The notes: generated by a model from the letters alone, not told the origin. Positions 18,666 through 27,680 are shown, counted from the stretch's first letter. The stretch is 64,000 nucleotides of DNA from Bacillus sp. S3 (GCF_005154805.1 NZ_CP039727.1:307501-371500), one strand, 5' to 3'. Translations and numbers: made by a program.

Positions 18666-19754
18666 TTATGGGTGAGTTTCTAGATAATCATCCAAGTTCA
18701 AAATAAAATCCACCAGCACATGCTGATATTCTCTAACCGAATCGACAAAAACCATTTCGTTCTCTCCATGCCAGTCGCTGCCAACGGGACCAAATTCTAC
18801 GGCTGAACCTCCGTACTTGTTGAAAAACTGTCCATCGTTGGAACCATGCTGACCGAATATGGTTACTTTTTCGAGCTGGGTGATTCGTTTAATTGATTCG
18901 CCCAATGCTTGTACATAAGGATTGTCTGCTTTGGTTTTGACCGGATTATTGCAATTATGGATTGTTACGGTACCGTCTGTTATTGGCTGAATCTGATGAA
19001 CAATATCCTCCGGAGACTGGTCTGGCAGATATCTGATATCCAGGAACATTTCACATAGATCCGGTACCTTATTATAGACGGTTCCTCCTTGGATCTTTGC
19101 GAGATTGATAGATGGCTTAGTAAACATAGGGGAGCTTTCTTGTGCAAAAGGAAGCTCTAAAATTTCTTCAAAGAGATTAATCGCTTTGGTTATTGCATTC
19201 GTACCTTCCCATGGACGGCTCCCATGGGCTGATTTCCCCTGGATGGAAATATCGAGCTGAAGTACGCCTTTAGATTGGATGGCAATCCCCATATTTGTTG
19301 GTTCACCACAAATAATAAAATCTCCTAAATAGCCATTTTCTGTTAAATATTTGGTCCCGTTGATGCCGCCGGTCTCCTCGTCTGGAACGATTTGAAGCAT
19401 GACCCGGGAAGTTAAGTCCCTGTCTTTCAAATATGCTGCTGCCACCATGAAGGAAGCGACTCCTGCCTTCATATCCACTGTACCGCGGCCATACATTTTT
19501 CCATCTTCGAAATAGGGTTGGAACTGTCTTTCCTCCGCTTCAATGACATCGATATGTCCGTTTAGTACAACCGTATGATCACCTTGGCCTATTTCACAAA
19601 CCAGCATGTGAAACCCATTATTCACTAACTTTTTTACGGGGAGGCCATGGTCTGTTAACCATTGTTCACAATAGGCAATCGCTTCATTTGCACCTGCTTT
19701 TGTAGAGCTGTCTATTTTAATTAGTTCTTCTAATAAGGGGATTGGATCGCCCAT
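18666..19754 (-). CDS. M20-family metallopeptidase/deacylase (ArgE/DapE-like)
   Basis: This is a zinc-dependent amide hydrolase. Metal and catalytic motifs are in order: NGHIDV (His, Asp), YGRGTVDMKAG, DEETGG (Glu-Glu), the GEPT block, the dimerisation-domain GKSAHGSRPW, and the final DWHGENE. Substrates in the family are N-acyl amino acids or dipeptides. I chose the ATG at 19754 because GGAGG is 9 nt upstream; an in-frame TTG at 19778 lies beyond that site. About 362 residues. It is 51 bp downstream of an ATP-grasp gene on the same strand, so the two form an operon. Confidence 0.85.
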   Translation of the reverse strand: MGDPIPLLEELIKIDSSTKAGANEAIAYCEQWLTDHGLPVKKLVNNGFHMLVCEIGQGDHTVVLNGHIDVIEAEERQFQPYFEDGKMYGRGTVDMKAGVASFMVAAAYLKDRDLTSRVMLQIVPDEETGGINGTKYLTENGYLGDFIICGEPTNMGIAIQSKGVLQLDISIQGKSAHGSRPWEGTNAITKAINLFEEILELPFAQESSPMFTKPSINLAKIQGGTVYNKVPDLCEMFLDIRYLPDQSPEDIVHQIQPITDGTVTIHNCNNPVKTKADNPYVQALGESIKRITQLEKVTIFGQHGSNDGQFFNKYGGSAVEFGPVGSDWHGENEMVFVDSVREYQHVLVDFILNLDDYLETHP

Positions 19755-19805
19755 TTTATCGATCCTCCATTTTTTCAAGTTTGATCAAACGTTTTACTTT
19801 CAATG

Positions 19806-20855
19806 TTACTCTTGAAGTGCTTGCACCACCTTTTGTTTATTTATCGAAACAACAGTGTCATGTCGTGCTAGCTCGATATCATGTGTTTGACGCAGCCATT
19901 CCTCTTGCACCTGTTTACCGGCGGTTAGCGCAATGATTGCCGCTGGAATATCAGCTCCTGCTGAATGGGTAAAAGCATAACCGCCGCCAAAGCGGGGGTT
20001 GATATCAATAACGTAATAATCAGTACCATTGAAATAGACATCCGTGTTCATATAGCCTGCATGGCCAAAGCCTTTACCTAATCGCTGTGCGATTTCTGTT
20101 AATTCCGGGCTATTGACCGTAATGCACCGATCGATATCTCCGCCCCTCATACCTAATTGCTTTCGGGCGAATGAAGTAAGAAAGCGGCCATTTAAATCGT
20201 TAAACATATCCAAACTAAACTTATCACCTTCAATCACTTCCTGAATAATGACATTTTCCTCCGGTTCTCTGGATGTGTCGCCATCCAATGGACTTTCCTT
20301 AATCTTTCGGACGACAAGCTGATAGGCAAATTCTAAATCCTCTACATTATCGATAGTTTCTACACCTATTGAGGCCGAACCGTTACGGGGCTTCACGATT
20401 AACGGAAAGGATACTTCTTGTTTTTCCAATGCCTTCTTCGCATCATCAACATTGAGGTAGGAAAGCGGAGTCTTAACGCCAAACGGATCCAGCAGCCCCC
20501 GGTACTTTCCCTTGTCCCGTACCTTTTCGACAATAGCTAAATCCGGCGCAAATACGGATACACCTAATTTCTCCAGTTCTTTTTTGTTTGCAGCTATTTG
20601 GGGTACTTCCCAATCATTCAATGGAACAAGACAGTTCACATGATGTTTCTTACAAATCTCCACTATTGTTTCCATATAATTTGAATCCGTTTGCTGTGGA
20701 ATTACATAGTTTTCGTCTCCTGCTTGGAGCGATGGGGCATTATATTCAGGATCAGCAGTAATTACTTTCCCGTTGATACCAGCATTTTTTAAAGCATCCT
20801 GAAAAAATCCTACAAAGTCTATTCTTCTTGCAGTTGATGTCAATAAGATATTCAA
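19806..20855 (-). CDS. ATP-grasp carboxylate-amine ligase (PylC/CarB-like)
   Basis: It has a preATP-grasp Rossmann-like N-terminus (NILLTSTARRIDFVGFF) and an ATP-grasp core with PLIVKPRNGSASIGV near residue 150, the hinge EEENVIIQE-type segment, and the metal-binding DINPRFGGGYAFTH near 285. Such proteins join a carboxylate to an amine with ATP. 349 residues; TTG start with GAGGAG 9 nt upstream. The coupled M20 gene could process or recycle the amide product. Not CarB itself: only one ATP-grasp half is present. Confidence 0.8.
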   Translation of the reverse strand: MNILLTSTARRIDFVGFFQDALKNAGINGKVITADPEYNAPSLQAGDENYVIPQQTDSNYMETIVEICKKHHVNCLVPLNDWEVPQIAANKKELEKLGVSVFAPDLAIVEKVRDKGKYRGLLDPFGVKTPLSYLNVDDAKKALEKQEVSFPLIVKPRNGSASIGVETIDNVEDLEFAYQLVVRKIKESPLDGDTSREPEENVIIQEVIEGDKFSLDMFNDLNGRFLTSFARKQLGMRGGDIDRCITVNSPELTEIAQRLGKGFGHAGYMNTDVYFNGTDYYVIDINPRFGGGYAFTHSAGADIPAAIIALTAGKQVQEEWLRQTHDIELARHDTVVSINKQKVVQALQE

Positions 20856-20974
20856 TTTATTCCACTCCTCGCAGTTTAAATCAGTTGCTAGAAAATAATT
20901 TATTACTATTTACCCGCCATGTTAAAATTTAACCCTCCATAATAGTTTTCTCTGGATTAATAGAATTACAAAAA

Positions 20975-21160
20975 ACAGGAGTTTGGTCACGAGTAAATGT
21001 TTAACATGGAGATATACATTTATAGTTGTTTCATCACTTGTATGACCTAAACGTTCCGTGATCGGAGATGCCTTCGTGCCTAGAGAACAAAAGAAACGGC
21101 GTCGTTTTAGGATTATTTTGATAAGGAGAGCAGCATGGATGGATTCCAGGCTGCTCGCTT
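20975..21160 (-). pseudogene. tyrosine recombinase (phage-type integrase) C-terminal remnant
   Basis: On the minus strand the peptide ITERLGHTSDETTINVYLHV matches the C-terminal LGHxS...TxxxYxHV motif of tyrosine recombinases, including the conserved His and the nucleophile Tyr. A less clear SIHAALLI piece lies before it. The N-terminal domain and the catalytic Arg are absent, and the frame runs into unrelated sequence. It is a decayed fragment of an integrated element. Confidence 0.65.
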
Positions 21161-21174
21161 TTTTGATAATGGGC

Positions 21175-21363
21175 ACTTCTAGGGCAAAATAATATGCTGA
21201 AAAATTTCATTTTACTCAGGTTTTCCTGATGAAAGTCCCAGCTATTTGGCTATAAAGTTAAAAAGAAAAGGTAGGATTAGTACGAGGGCGATGGCTCTTT
21301 TTTGGTAGAGAAGAAGGGAAGAGTCGGCGTTACTTAAAACAAAATATGCAATTGAAAATGAAT
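21175..21363. other. intergenic, nothing recognised
   Basis: I see no start with a ribosome binding site, no T-tailed hairpin and no repeat here. It lies between the integrase remnant and the terminator of the M28 gene. Confidence 0.4.
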
Positions 21364-21396
21364 GAAGCTGTTGCTACCAATGCTCGCAACAGCTTC
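21364..21396 (-). terminator. hairpin terminator after the M28 gene
   Basis: An 11-bp perfect stem (GAAGCTGTTGC / GCAACAGCTTC) just past the stop. The T run on the minus strand is weak. Confidence 0.6.
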
Positions 21397-21406
21397 CAGT
21401 TAGATA

Positions 21407-22801
21407 TTAAAGGTGTAGATCCCTGTCAAGCACAGCTTCTATAGGTATAGGGGCTACCTTCGAACGTTCTAAAGCCGGTGTATCGGGACGTGCTGCCTGA
21501 TAGATGGCCGCGCCTAGTACTTGAGCTGTTTTTAATAGTTTTTCTTTGCTTATTAATTCAATTTTATCATTTGGAGAATGGTATTCCGGTTCTAAAGGAG
21601 CATACGAAAAGACGGCTGCAGGAATTCCAACCTCAGTAAATGGCTGGTGGTCACTCCTTCCGACCTGGTTATACGAAATCGCCTCATATAACCTAGTTCC
21701 TGCTGAATTTCCTAAAGTGGTGACGGTATTTGGTTTGCCATCTACTGTAAACATTGCAAATTTCCCGGCATTTTTGCTTCCTACCATGTCCATATTAAAC
21801 ATTGCAACTGTACGGTTAATTTCATCCTTGGAAAGCTGCTTAGTATAATGATAGGATCCTAGCAAACCTCTTTCTTCTGCACCAAACGTAATAAAACGAA
21901 TTTCGGTATCAGTAGGGGTGTTTGCCAGTACTCTAGCTAACTCCAATAAAACAGACGTTCCTGATGCGTTATCACTTGCTCCAGTACCAACTGCAACGGA
22001 ATCATGGTGGGCCCCAATCATGATAATTTGCTTCGTATCTTTATTGGCTTGCGGTTTTTTTGTGGCAATGACATTATGGGAGGTTGCCATGATAAACTTC
22101 GCACCTTCAATTCGCATTGTGCCTGTAAGAGTTGTTTGTCCCAAAGTAGAAACTAATGCGTCCCCCTCTGCTTTGGTCATGTATAAGGTTGGAAGATTCG
22201 ATTCATCAGCTGCAAGGTTAGAAGTGGGTAATCCTGCTACATCGTTGATAATAACAACTCCACTTGCCCCGGCATTTTTCGCATTTGACATTTTTGTTGC
22301 AAATGGAATTCCTCCGCCTCGATGAACCAAAGCAATGTTTCCGGATACATCTTTTCCAGCCACTTCAGCTTCACTTCCAAGGCCAACATATACCAACTTA
22401 CTGCTCATTCCACCGGATGGTGTATTTTGCGAGTAACCAAAAGCCGTTACCTGATAACTCGTTCCATTTACAGAAAAAGAGGCTGTCGTTGGTCTGTTGT
22501 AGCTGGATACAAATTTAAATGGCTGGATCTCCACATTATTGAAGCCATATTGCTTAAATTGATTTGCTATGTACTCCACAGTTTGGTCTTCCTTTGCCGT
22601 GCCTGCTACACGCGAGCCGATCGTCTCCGCCAGATAAGAAACATTTTCATAAATACGATCGACATCAATACGTTTTACAACCTTGTTGTCAAAGGCTTGT
22701 TGGGATGGATTGTCCTTTGTCTCTGCAAAAGCAGAGTGTGAAGCTGCTAATAAACTTCCAATAAGAATTGTTGTACCTACAATCTTCGAACCCTTTTTCA
22801 A
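21407..22801 (-). CDS. secreted M28 aminopeptidase with PA domain (YwaD-like)
   Basis: Signal peptide of about 26 residues (basic start, hydrophobic IVGTTILIGSLLAASHSA, then AFAE cleavage). A protease-associated domain covers roughly residues 120-230. The M28 zinc peptidase domain follows, with GAHHDSVAVGTGASDNASG, GAEERGLLGS and a later GRSDHQPF giving the metal ligands. Exported and releases N-terminal amino acids from peptides. 464 residues, similar to B. subtilis YwaD. TTG start with GGGAGGAG upstream. Single gene with its own promoter and terminator. Confidence 0.88.
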   Translation of the reverse strand: MKKGSKIVGTTILIGSLLAASHSAFAETKDNPSQQAFDNKVVKRIDVDRIYENVSYLAETIGSRVAGTAKEDQTVEYIANQFKQYGFNNVEIQPFKFVSSYNRPTTASFSVNGTSYQVTAFGYSQNTPSGGMSSKLVYVGLGSEAEVAGKDVSGNIALVHRGGGIPFATKMSNAKNAGASGVVIINDVAGLPTSNLAADESNLPTLYMTKAEGDALVSTLGQTTLTGTMRIEGAKFIMATSHNVIATKKPQANKDTKQIIMIGAHHDSVAVGTGASDNASGTSVLLELARVLANTPTDTEIRFITFGAEERGLLGSYHYTKQLSKDEINRTVAMFNMDMVGSKNAGKFAMFTVDGKPNTVTTLGNSAGTRLYEAISYNQVGRSDHQPFTEVGIPAAVFSYAPLEPEYHSPNDKIELISKEKLLKTAQVLGAAIYQAARPDTPALERSKVAPIPIEAVLDRDLHL

Positions 22802-22834
22802 AATCTTTCTCCTCCCTATTTAATAATCTAGTTA

Positions 22835-22864
22835 ATTATATAGTCATAGTGTAAACGTCTTCAA
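22835..22864 (-). promoter_or_regulatory. promoter of the M28 gene
   Basis: On the minus strand TTGAAG (22859-22864) and TATAAT (22835-22840) are 18 bp apart, about 35 bp before the start codon. Confidence 0.6.
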
Positions 22865-22957
22865 TGGGAGGTTTTGTCGTATTATGACTAGTACTGCTGA
22901 ATGATTGTGAGAAGGAATATTCTTCAAATTTATAGTCAAAGGCAATCAGTTAGACAT

Positions 22958-22983
22958 AGCATCTCTTTATGAGGTGCTTTTTG
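22958..22983 (+). terminator. orphan + strand terminator
   Basis: AGCATCTC-N5-GAGGTGCT followed by five T. No + strand gene precedes it within the M28 upstream region. It may end a short untranslated RNA or be a leftover of a lost gene. Confidence 0.6.
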
Positions 22984-23138
22984 TATACCGTCCTAGGCAT
23001 TTCGAAAGCCTGACACATGGGGTACTCGAATTGGTGAAGAAACCGATTTTTGCTCTTTGCTCATTTTATTAGTTCGTTTATTGGGTAAAAATGTGATTTC
23101 ATAATAGACGGATTAGTCATTTATTGGTATTATTTAAT

Positions 23139-23156
23139 AAACCGACTGGTCGTTTT
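23139..23156. promoter_or_regulatory. palindromic site upstream of the duplicated-domain gene
   Basis: AAACCGACTGGTCGTTTT is an imperfect palindrome (CGAC-TG-GTCG core) of the kind often bound by TetR-type repressors. It lies 21 bp before the next start. Which protein binds is unknown; the downstream gene may bind its own site. Confidence 0.4.
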
Positions 23157-23176
23157 TAGTTTTGGAGGTGAAAAGG

Positions 23177-23701
23177 TTGAAGAGAGGCCGTACATGTCCT
23201 TCGAGTAAAAAGATTACCGTCAGCCTGCATATGGAAGGATGGTTATGGAATGTGGTGGATCAGGTAGCGGATAATCGTTCGAAATTCTTTCGTGAGTTGT
23301 TACTGGATGAAATGAGAGAAGAACTGGTTTCCCAAAAAGTAATGGCAGAGAACGGTGAGGTAACGGAGCTTTTAGGGGAAGTTTATCTTAGCATAAACAT
23401 ATATAAGAGCAAATTAAAAGCTGCCGTTGCCGAGAGGCTGCCGGTGCGGAGTAAAATAAGAGTGACTGCCCAAGACGAGTTAAGAAGCAAAATAATGGGG
23501 ATTCATTTGGAAAAGTGGTTATGTGATATTGCTGGAAAAATCGCACACAACCGTTCTGTTTTATTCAAAAACCTGTTAATTAAAACAATAAAAGCGGAAC
23601 TATTACGGGCCGGGTTAGTGGAGAAGGATACCTTCATGACCGAAGAAAATGCGGAATCTTATATTCTTTTGAAGCGGCAACTAACAATGCATGTAAGTTA
23701 A
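23177..23701 (+). CDS. protein with two internal copies of a possible ribbon-helix-helix domain
   Basis: I do not recognise a named family. The 174 residues contain an internal duplication: HMEGWLWNVVDQVADNRS (18-35) matches HLEKWLCDIAGKIAHNRS (110-127), and both run on into F-[RK]-x-LL and a basic helix. The first copy is preceded by KKITVSL, a strand typical of ribbon-helix-helix DNA-binding proteins. So it may be a single-chain RHH pair. TTG start, fixed by GGAGGTG 6 nt upstream. Convergent with nothing close; it stands alone before the ABC permeases. Confidence 0.6.
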   Translation: MKRGRTCPSSKKITVSLHMEGWLWNVVDQVADNRSKFFRELLLDEMREELVSQKVMAENGEVTELLGEVYLSINIYKSKLKAAVAERLPVRSKIRVTAQDELRSKIMGIHLEKWLCDIAGKIAHNRSVLFKNLLIKTIKAELLRAGLVEKDTFMTEENAESYILLKRQLTMHVS

Positions 23702-23821
23702 ACGATTGAATCGATCACCTATAGAAGGATATGGTACAATTTTTTTAAGAAAAGCGGGCTTTCATCTGGTTAAAGTTTGTGAACATCCCAATAAAAAATG
23801 GTTTTGGATGAAGGGGATAAA

Positions 23822-24679
23822 ATGAAAACAATGGTGCATTTATTAATTCGATTTAGTTGTTTGATTACCGGCTTTACGCTCTTTTTGTCTATCCCAAGAC
23901 TTTTTAATATTCGTACTGGGTCAATTGATGCTAGTTTTGAGAATTTCAAAGAAAAACTGTGGGATACGTTAGTACAGTTTTTTAAAAATTACCCAATCGA
24001 AACGTGGCTGGATAAGAATATAACGGAGCGGTATGCATACACCATGGAGGTACTGATTCTGTCATTAGCATTGATAACGGTGCAAGGATTGATATTGGCA
24101 GCAATCACGCTCATCGGGCCATATAAGTTCAGACAATTTTTTAAACGGGTATTGGATATGGTCGAAGCAATTCCTGATCTTCTTGTCATTTTTCTGTTTC
24201 AGATTATCGTCATATCAATCTATAAGAGCACAGGCCTGAAGCTGCTCCAATTGTATGGATTTAACGCTTATCCGTATTTTATTCCCATCGTCGTCACCTC
24301 GTTTTTGCCTACATTATATTTGGCGCAATTTTTAGCAAAGGTATTGGAGGAAGAAGTGCAAAAGGAGTATGTGATCTATGCAAAAGCGAAAGGAATGAGT
24401 CTCTTCCGAATTTATGTGTTCCACATGCTTAGGAATACATTACCCTTGTACATTATCCAACTGCGGACAATCGTTTGGTTTGTCCTGTCTAACATTGTAT
24501 TAATTGAATATATGTTTAAAATCAAGGGATTTACAATTGACCTGGGAAGGATATTGTTTCAACCCGCCCCACAAGTGATGTTCAACTTTTTCCTTTTTGC
24601 CGTGCCGATTATTCTCATTGATATATTAATAAGATATGTCGCCTATAAAGCAAGGGGACATGAAGAGGTTCGTTTATGA
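23822..24679 (+). CDS. ABC transporter permease, peptide/nickel type (OppB/DppB-like)
   Basis: Integral membrane protein with about six helices. The EAA-type loop (EEEVQKEYVIYAKAKGMSLFRIYVFHMLRN, residues about 175-205) is the contact site for an ATPase and places it in the OppB/DppB group. 285 residues. ATG at 23822 with AAGGGG 5 nt upstream is preferred to the in-frame ATG at 23798. Its stop overlaps the next permease gene (ATGA), so both form a heterodimer. No ATPase or binding protein is adjacent. Confidence 0.8.
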   Translation: MKTMVHLLIRFSCLITGFTLFLSIPRLFNIRTGSIDASFENFKEKLWDTLVQFFKNYPIETWLDKNITERYAYTMEVLILSLALITVQGLILAAITLIGPYKFRQFFKRVLDMVEAIPDLLVIFLFQIIVISIYKSTGLKLLQLYGFNAYPYFIPIVVTSFLPTLYLAQFLAKVLEEEVQKEYVIYAKAKGMSLFRIYVFHMLRNTLPLYIIQLRTIVWFVLSNIVLIEYMFKIKGFTIDLGRILFQPAPQVMFNFFLFAVPIILIDILIRYVAYKARGHEEVRL

Positions 24680-25644
24680 GAAAATATAAAATGACTATTG
24701 CAGGTTCTATGATTATTCTAGGAATCTTAATCTCCAGCTGCCTTTATCCCTTTTATGGGCCGGCAGATTATGAGAAAGAGATATTTAAATATGACGGGAA
24801 GGGTGGACTGATCGGCAGGGCCCCGTTTCCGCCTTCTTTACACCATATTTTTGGCACCAACCCAAATGGAGAGGATATGTTCCTTATTGTTTTGGATGGC
24901 GCTAAGTACACGATCATAACGGCATTTATCGTCACTTTTCTCCGGCTGCTGCTCGGGGTGGTGATAGGGATCCTCCTTTCCTTTTCCCACCCTAACATAA
25001 AAACTTATTTTAAAGATCTTTTTATTGGCTTTAGGTATATACCGAGTATCATTATCGCGCTGCTGCTGATGACACCGGTAACGGTGCAGTATACCGGCAT
25101 TGGAATCTGGAGTATTATCACCTACCAAATATTTATTTTAGGGATTGTTGCCTTCCCGGCTGTCGTATTAACCACGGCAGATATGGTAGATGAGTTGAAA
25201 AAACAAACATTTATCAAGAGTTCCTATCTAATGGGGGCAACTCACTTGCATATCGTCAGAAAGCACTTGTTTCCATATGTAAGGTCATACGGTCTGTTAA
25301 TGGGGGTCCAACAGTACATGAATACGCTGGTCCTCATGATGCACTTGGGGATATTTTCTGTTTTTATTGGCGGCCCGCAAATTGGCGGCATCAACGACGG
25401 GTCGGATTATCCGCCATTGGCCTCATTATCGAATGAATGGTCTGGCCTCATCGGGCAAAATTTTCGGTTCTTACTTCATTACCCATGGGTCGAATTATTT
25501 CCGGTATTTGGATTTTTCTTTCTGATTATTATCATGAATGTCATGAAACGGGAATTAACTGCTAGTTTTCAAGATTTTCAGATTGCTTCTTTTTCAAAAA
25601 GGAAGCGCTCCAAACAGGGAGATATTCAAAAACGGCGGGGTTAA
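24676..25644 (+). CDS. ABC transporter permease, peptide/nickel type (OppC/DppC-like)
   Basis: Second permease of the pair, about six helices, 322 residues. An N-terminal helix is followed by a periplasm-side loop with HHIFGTNPNGEDMF, typical of DppC-like proteins (FGTDxxGRD). An EAA-type loop contains KSSYLMGATHLHIVRKHL. The start lies in the ATGA overlap with the partner. A hairpin at the gene end closes the two-gene operon. The substrate is not indicated. Confidence 0.8.
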   Translation: MRKYKMTIAGSMIILGILISSCLYPFYGPADYEKEIFKYDGKGGLIGRAPFPPSLHHIFGTNPNGEDMFLIVLDGAKYTIITAFIVTFLRLLLGVVIGILLSFSHPNIKTYFKDLFIGFRYIPSIIIALLLMTPVTVQYTGIGIWSIITYQIFILGIVAFPAVVLTTADMVDELKKQTFIKSSYLMGATHLHIVRKHLFPYVRSYGLLMGVQQYMNTLVLMMHLGIFSVFIGGPQIGGINDGSDYPPLASLSNEWSGLIGQNFRFLLHYPWVELFPVFGFFFLIIIMNVMKRELTASFQDFQIASFSKRKRSKQGDIQKRRG

Positions 25645-25655
25645 CATCCCGTTTT
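25629..25655 (+). terminator. terminator of the permease pair
   Basis: AAAACGG and CCGTTTT arms overlap the stop codon, with a T run in the distal arm. Confidence 0.6.
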
Positions 25656-25696
25656 ATGGTGTTAATTGGGGTCGTTACTAATTAGGGGGTAATCAA

Positions 25697-26524
25697 ATGG
25701 AAGTGGAGCAATTTCTAAAACTCAGGGGACTGAAGATTTTTGTCAAAAAAATCGGGGCAGGGGATCCCGTGATTTGCCTTCACGGTGGACCAGGGGGTGA
25801 ACACCGATTCTTTCTGCCGCACCTAGAACCGCTGGCACAGGATTTTCAGTTGGTTTTTTATGATCAAAGAGGCTGCGGCCAGTCTGAGCCTGCACCTTCT
25901 GCAGACTATACGATGGCTGAAGAGGTGGAAACTCTGGAAGAACTCCGGCAACAATTAGGAATGGATAAACTTAAACTGATTGGGGAATCATGGGGTTCGA
26001 TGCTAGCCCTTTTATATGCTGTTAAGTACCCAGATCATGTAGAAAAACTTCTGTTGACTGCGGCTGTGGGCGCCACAGCTGAGGGGTTCGAGGAATTTGA
26101 AAAGGAGCTGCTTGCAAGGCTCTCAGGCGAAGATAGAGATATGTTGGATCTGATCATGGAAAAAATGGAAACGGACGAGGCGGGTACAAAGGAACTTTTC
26201 CGGATTCTTGACCCCTACTATGTCCATTCGGTAGATGCTTTAGCGCGTAAAACCAAAACCAAGAGCAATGCCGAAGTAAACACGATTATGGGTAAGGACA
26301 TCATGGAACATTACAATGTGAAGTCGGATCTTCACAGACTTGCGGACATTCCGGTTCTCATTGTTCAGGGAGAAAGCGACATGATTACTCCTGAAAAAAT
26401 AAACGAATTGCTGATACAGTATTTACCGAATGCAAAATTAACCGTAATCAAGGAGTGCGGCCATTGGACAGTGGTCGAAAAGCCGGGGGAATTTATCGAG
26501 ATTGTACGGGGGTTTTTTAGGTAG
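25697..26524 (+). CDS. alpha/beta hydrolase, proline iminopeptidase-like
   Basis: Family S33 pattern: oxyanion HGGPGG (residues about 29-34), DQRGCGQSEP, nucleophile Ser in GESWGS (near 100), acid Asp in GESDMITP and the catalytic His in CGHWT near the C-terminus. It should release N-terminal Pro or a related residue from small peptides in the cytoplasm; no signal peptide. 275 residues. AGGGGG precedes the ATG. It follows the permease pair but after a terminator. Confidence 0.85.
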   Translation: MEVEQFLKLRGLKIFVKKIGAGDPVICLHGGPGGEHRFFLPHLEPLAQDFQLVFYDQRGCGQSEPAPSADYTMAEEVETLEELRQQLGMDKLKLIGESWGSMLALLYAVKYPDHVEKLLLTAAVGATAEGFEEFEKELLARLSGEDRDMLDLIMEKMETDEAGTKELFRILDPYYVHSVDALARKTKTKSNAEVNTIMGKDIMEHYNVKSDLHRLADIPVLIVQGESDMITPEKINELLIQYLPNAKLTVIKECGHWTVVEKPGEFIEIVRGFFR

Positions 26525-26733
26525 TCGGTGTTACCGATACTTTCATACTATTAAAATATTTATTTAATCACCAATAGCAATTTTCCGAAAATACCAAATG
26601 TTTTTAAAAATAATATCGCTACTAGCATTTCTAAGTATGCTATATTTTTATATAAAAAGACTAAGATGCGGAAGATTGTCTTAGAAGGAAGCAGAAGAAG
26701 TTTCTGTGCTTCCCTGGCAAAGGAGGGTACACA

Positions 26734-27579
26734 ATGTCGTTTAGTGTTAGTGATCAGTTGAAGGTGACGTTGTTTGATGTCAAGAAGATCCAGTATAAGT
26801 CGCGGGTAATTTTTGATTATGTGCAGTCTTGTTGTACAATTGCCTATATTAAAAAAGGGGAAGTCACGACAACTTTTGAAGGAAAGGAGTATGTGGCCGA
26901 GCAAGGGGATGTGATGATTCATCGGCCCCATAAGCCGTTTAATGTTATTTCCAAAACGGATGGGATCCACTATCTTTTCAATATTGACTTAAAGGTAATG
27001 GAGGAAGTGGATTTCTTTAGTATGTATCCACTTGGGAAAGTGGTGAAAATTCGTGATCCAATCCTGTATGAGAAGAAGTTTGATGAACTGAGAAGCATTT
27101 GGCTCCAGGAAACAAACGAGTACCGAACCGTTCAGTCCAGCTTTCTCGCCTTCTCGTTACTCCATGAAGTGATCGAAAGCTCGAAGTTTGGAGGAAAACG
27201 TTCGCCGAATGAGGCATATATCACGGACCGGTTCAACAATGTGCTTCATTATATCGAGAAAAGATTGGGAGAGAATATAACGCGTGATGAATTGGCGCAA
27301 ATCTATCATATGAATCCTGTTTATTTCAGCCGTGCCTTTAAAGAAATTTATGGTCTGACACCAATGAAAATGGTGAAAAAACTTAGGCTGCTGCATGCCA
27401 AACGACTGCTCGAAACAACCGATGATACGATGGAAGTAATTGCTCAAAAGTGCGGATTTTGTGATTCTCCTCATTTCACTCATACATTCCGGAGTGCCTT
27501 TAAAATCTCTCCAAGTGAATTTCGAAAAAGTATCAAAAATACAAAAAAAGGATTCATCCCTACATTGTTAGATAAGTAG
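26734..27579 (+). CDS. AraC-family regulator with cupin domain
   Basis: The N-terminal cupin-like sensor (about residues 25-100, with FEGKEYVAEQGDVMIHRPHKPF) is followed by two HTH motifs: ITRDELAQIYHMNPVYFSRAFK and MEVIAQKCGFCDSPHFTHTFR. These proteins sense sugars and activate catabolic operons. 281 residues; GGAGGG 6 nt before the ATG. It is the likely regulator of the glycan locus downstream. Its 3' end is repeated at 33277-33321, in front of the solute-binding protein gene. Confidence 0.88.
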   Translation: MSFSVSDQLKVTLFDVKKIQYKSRVIFDYVQSCCTIAYIKKGEVTTTFEGKEYVAEQGDVMIHRPHKPFNVISKTDGIHYLFNIDLKVMEEVDFFSMYPLGKVVKIRDPILYEKKFDELRSIWLQETNEYRTVQSSFLAFSLLHEVIESSKFGGKRSPNEAYITDRFNNVLHYIEKRLGENITRDELAQIYHMNPVYFSRAFKEIYGLTPMKMVKKLRLLHAKRLLETTDDTMEVIAQKCGFCDSPHFTHTFRSAFKISPSEFRKSIKNTKKGFIPTLLDK

Positions 27580-27622
27580 ATGTCTACTACTATTAGGATT
27601 AAGAGTTTTGCAAACGCGTTCA
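27523..27622 (+). repeat. AraC gene 3' end plus cre box, copy 1
   Basis: Bases 27523-27567 match 33277-33321 at 41 of 45 positions, the first 25 identical. About 50-60 bp further on both copies carry TTGxAAACGCGTTCAA inside an inverted repeat (here 27609-27622 is the cre-like core). Copy 1 encodes the real AraC C-terminus. Confidence 0.8.
27609..27622. promoter_or_regulatory. cre-like box (CcpA site)
   Basis: TGCAAACGCGTTCA fits the cre consensus TGNAANCGNNNNCA at every fixed position. AGAG/CTCT arms flank it. It suggests glucose repression of the glycan locus. Confidence 0.6.
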
Positions 27623-27680
27623 AGCTCTGTATTGATAAGGGGTAGTAGATGAATCGTGCTTGAAAAAAAGCAGGGTGAGT

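Noticed and set aside
20922..21176. Complete small integrase gene
   Set aside because: Only the C-terminal motif is present; the catalytic Arg and N-terminal domains are missing, so it is listed as a remnant.
22322..22741. 139-codon + frame opposite the M28 gene
   Set aside because: It lies fully inside a well-supported gene with signal peptide and catalytic motifs; no start signal.
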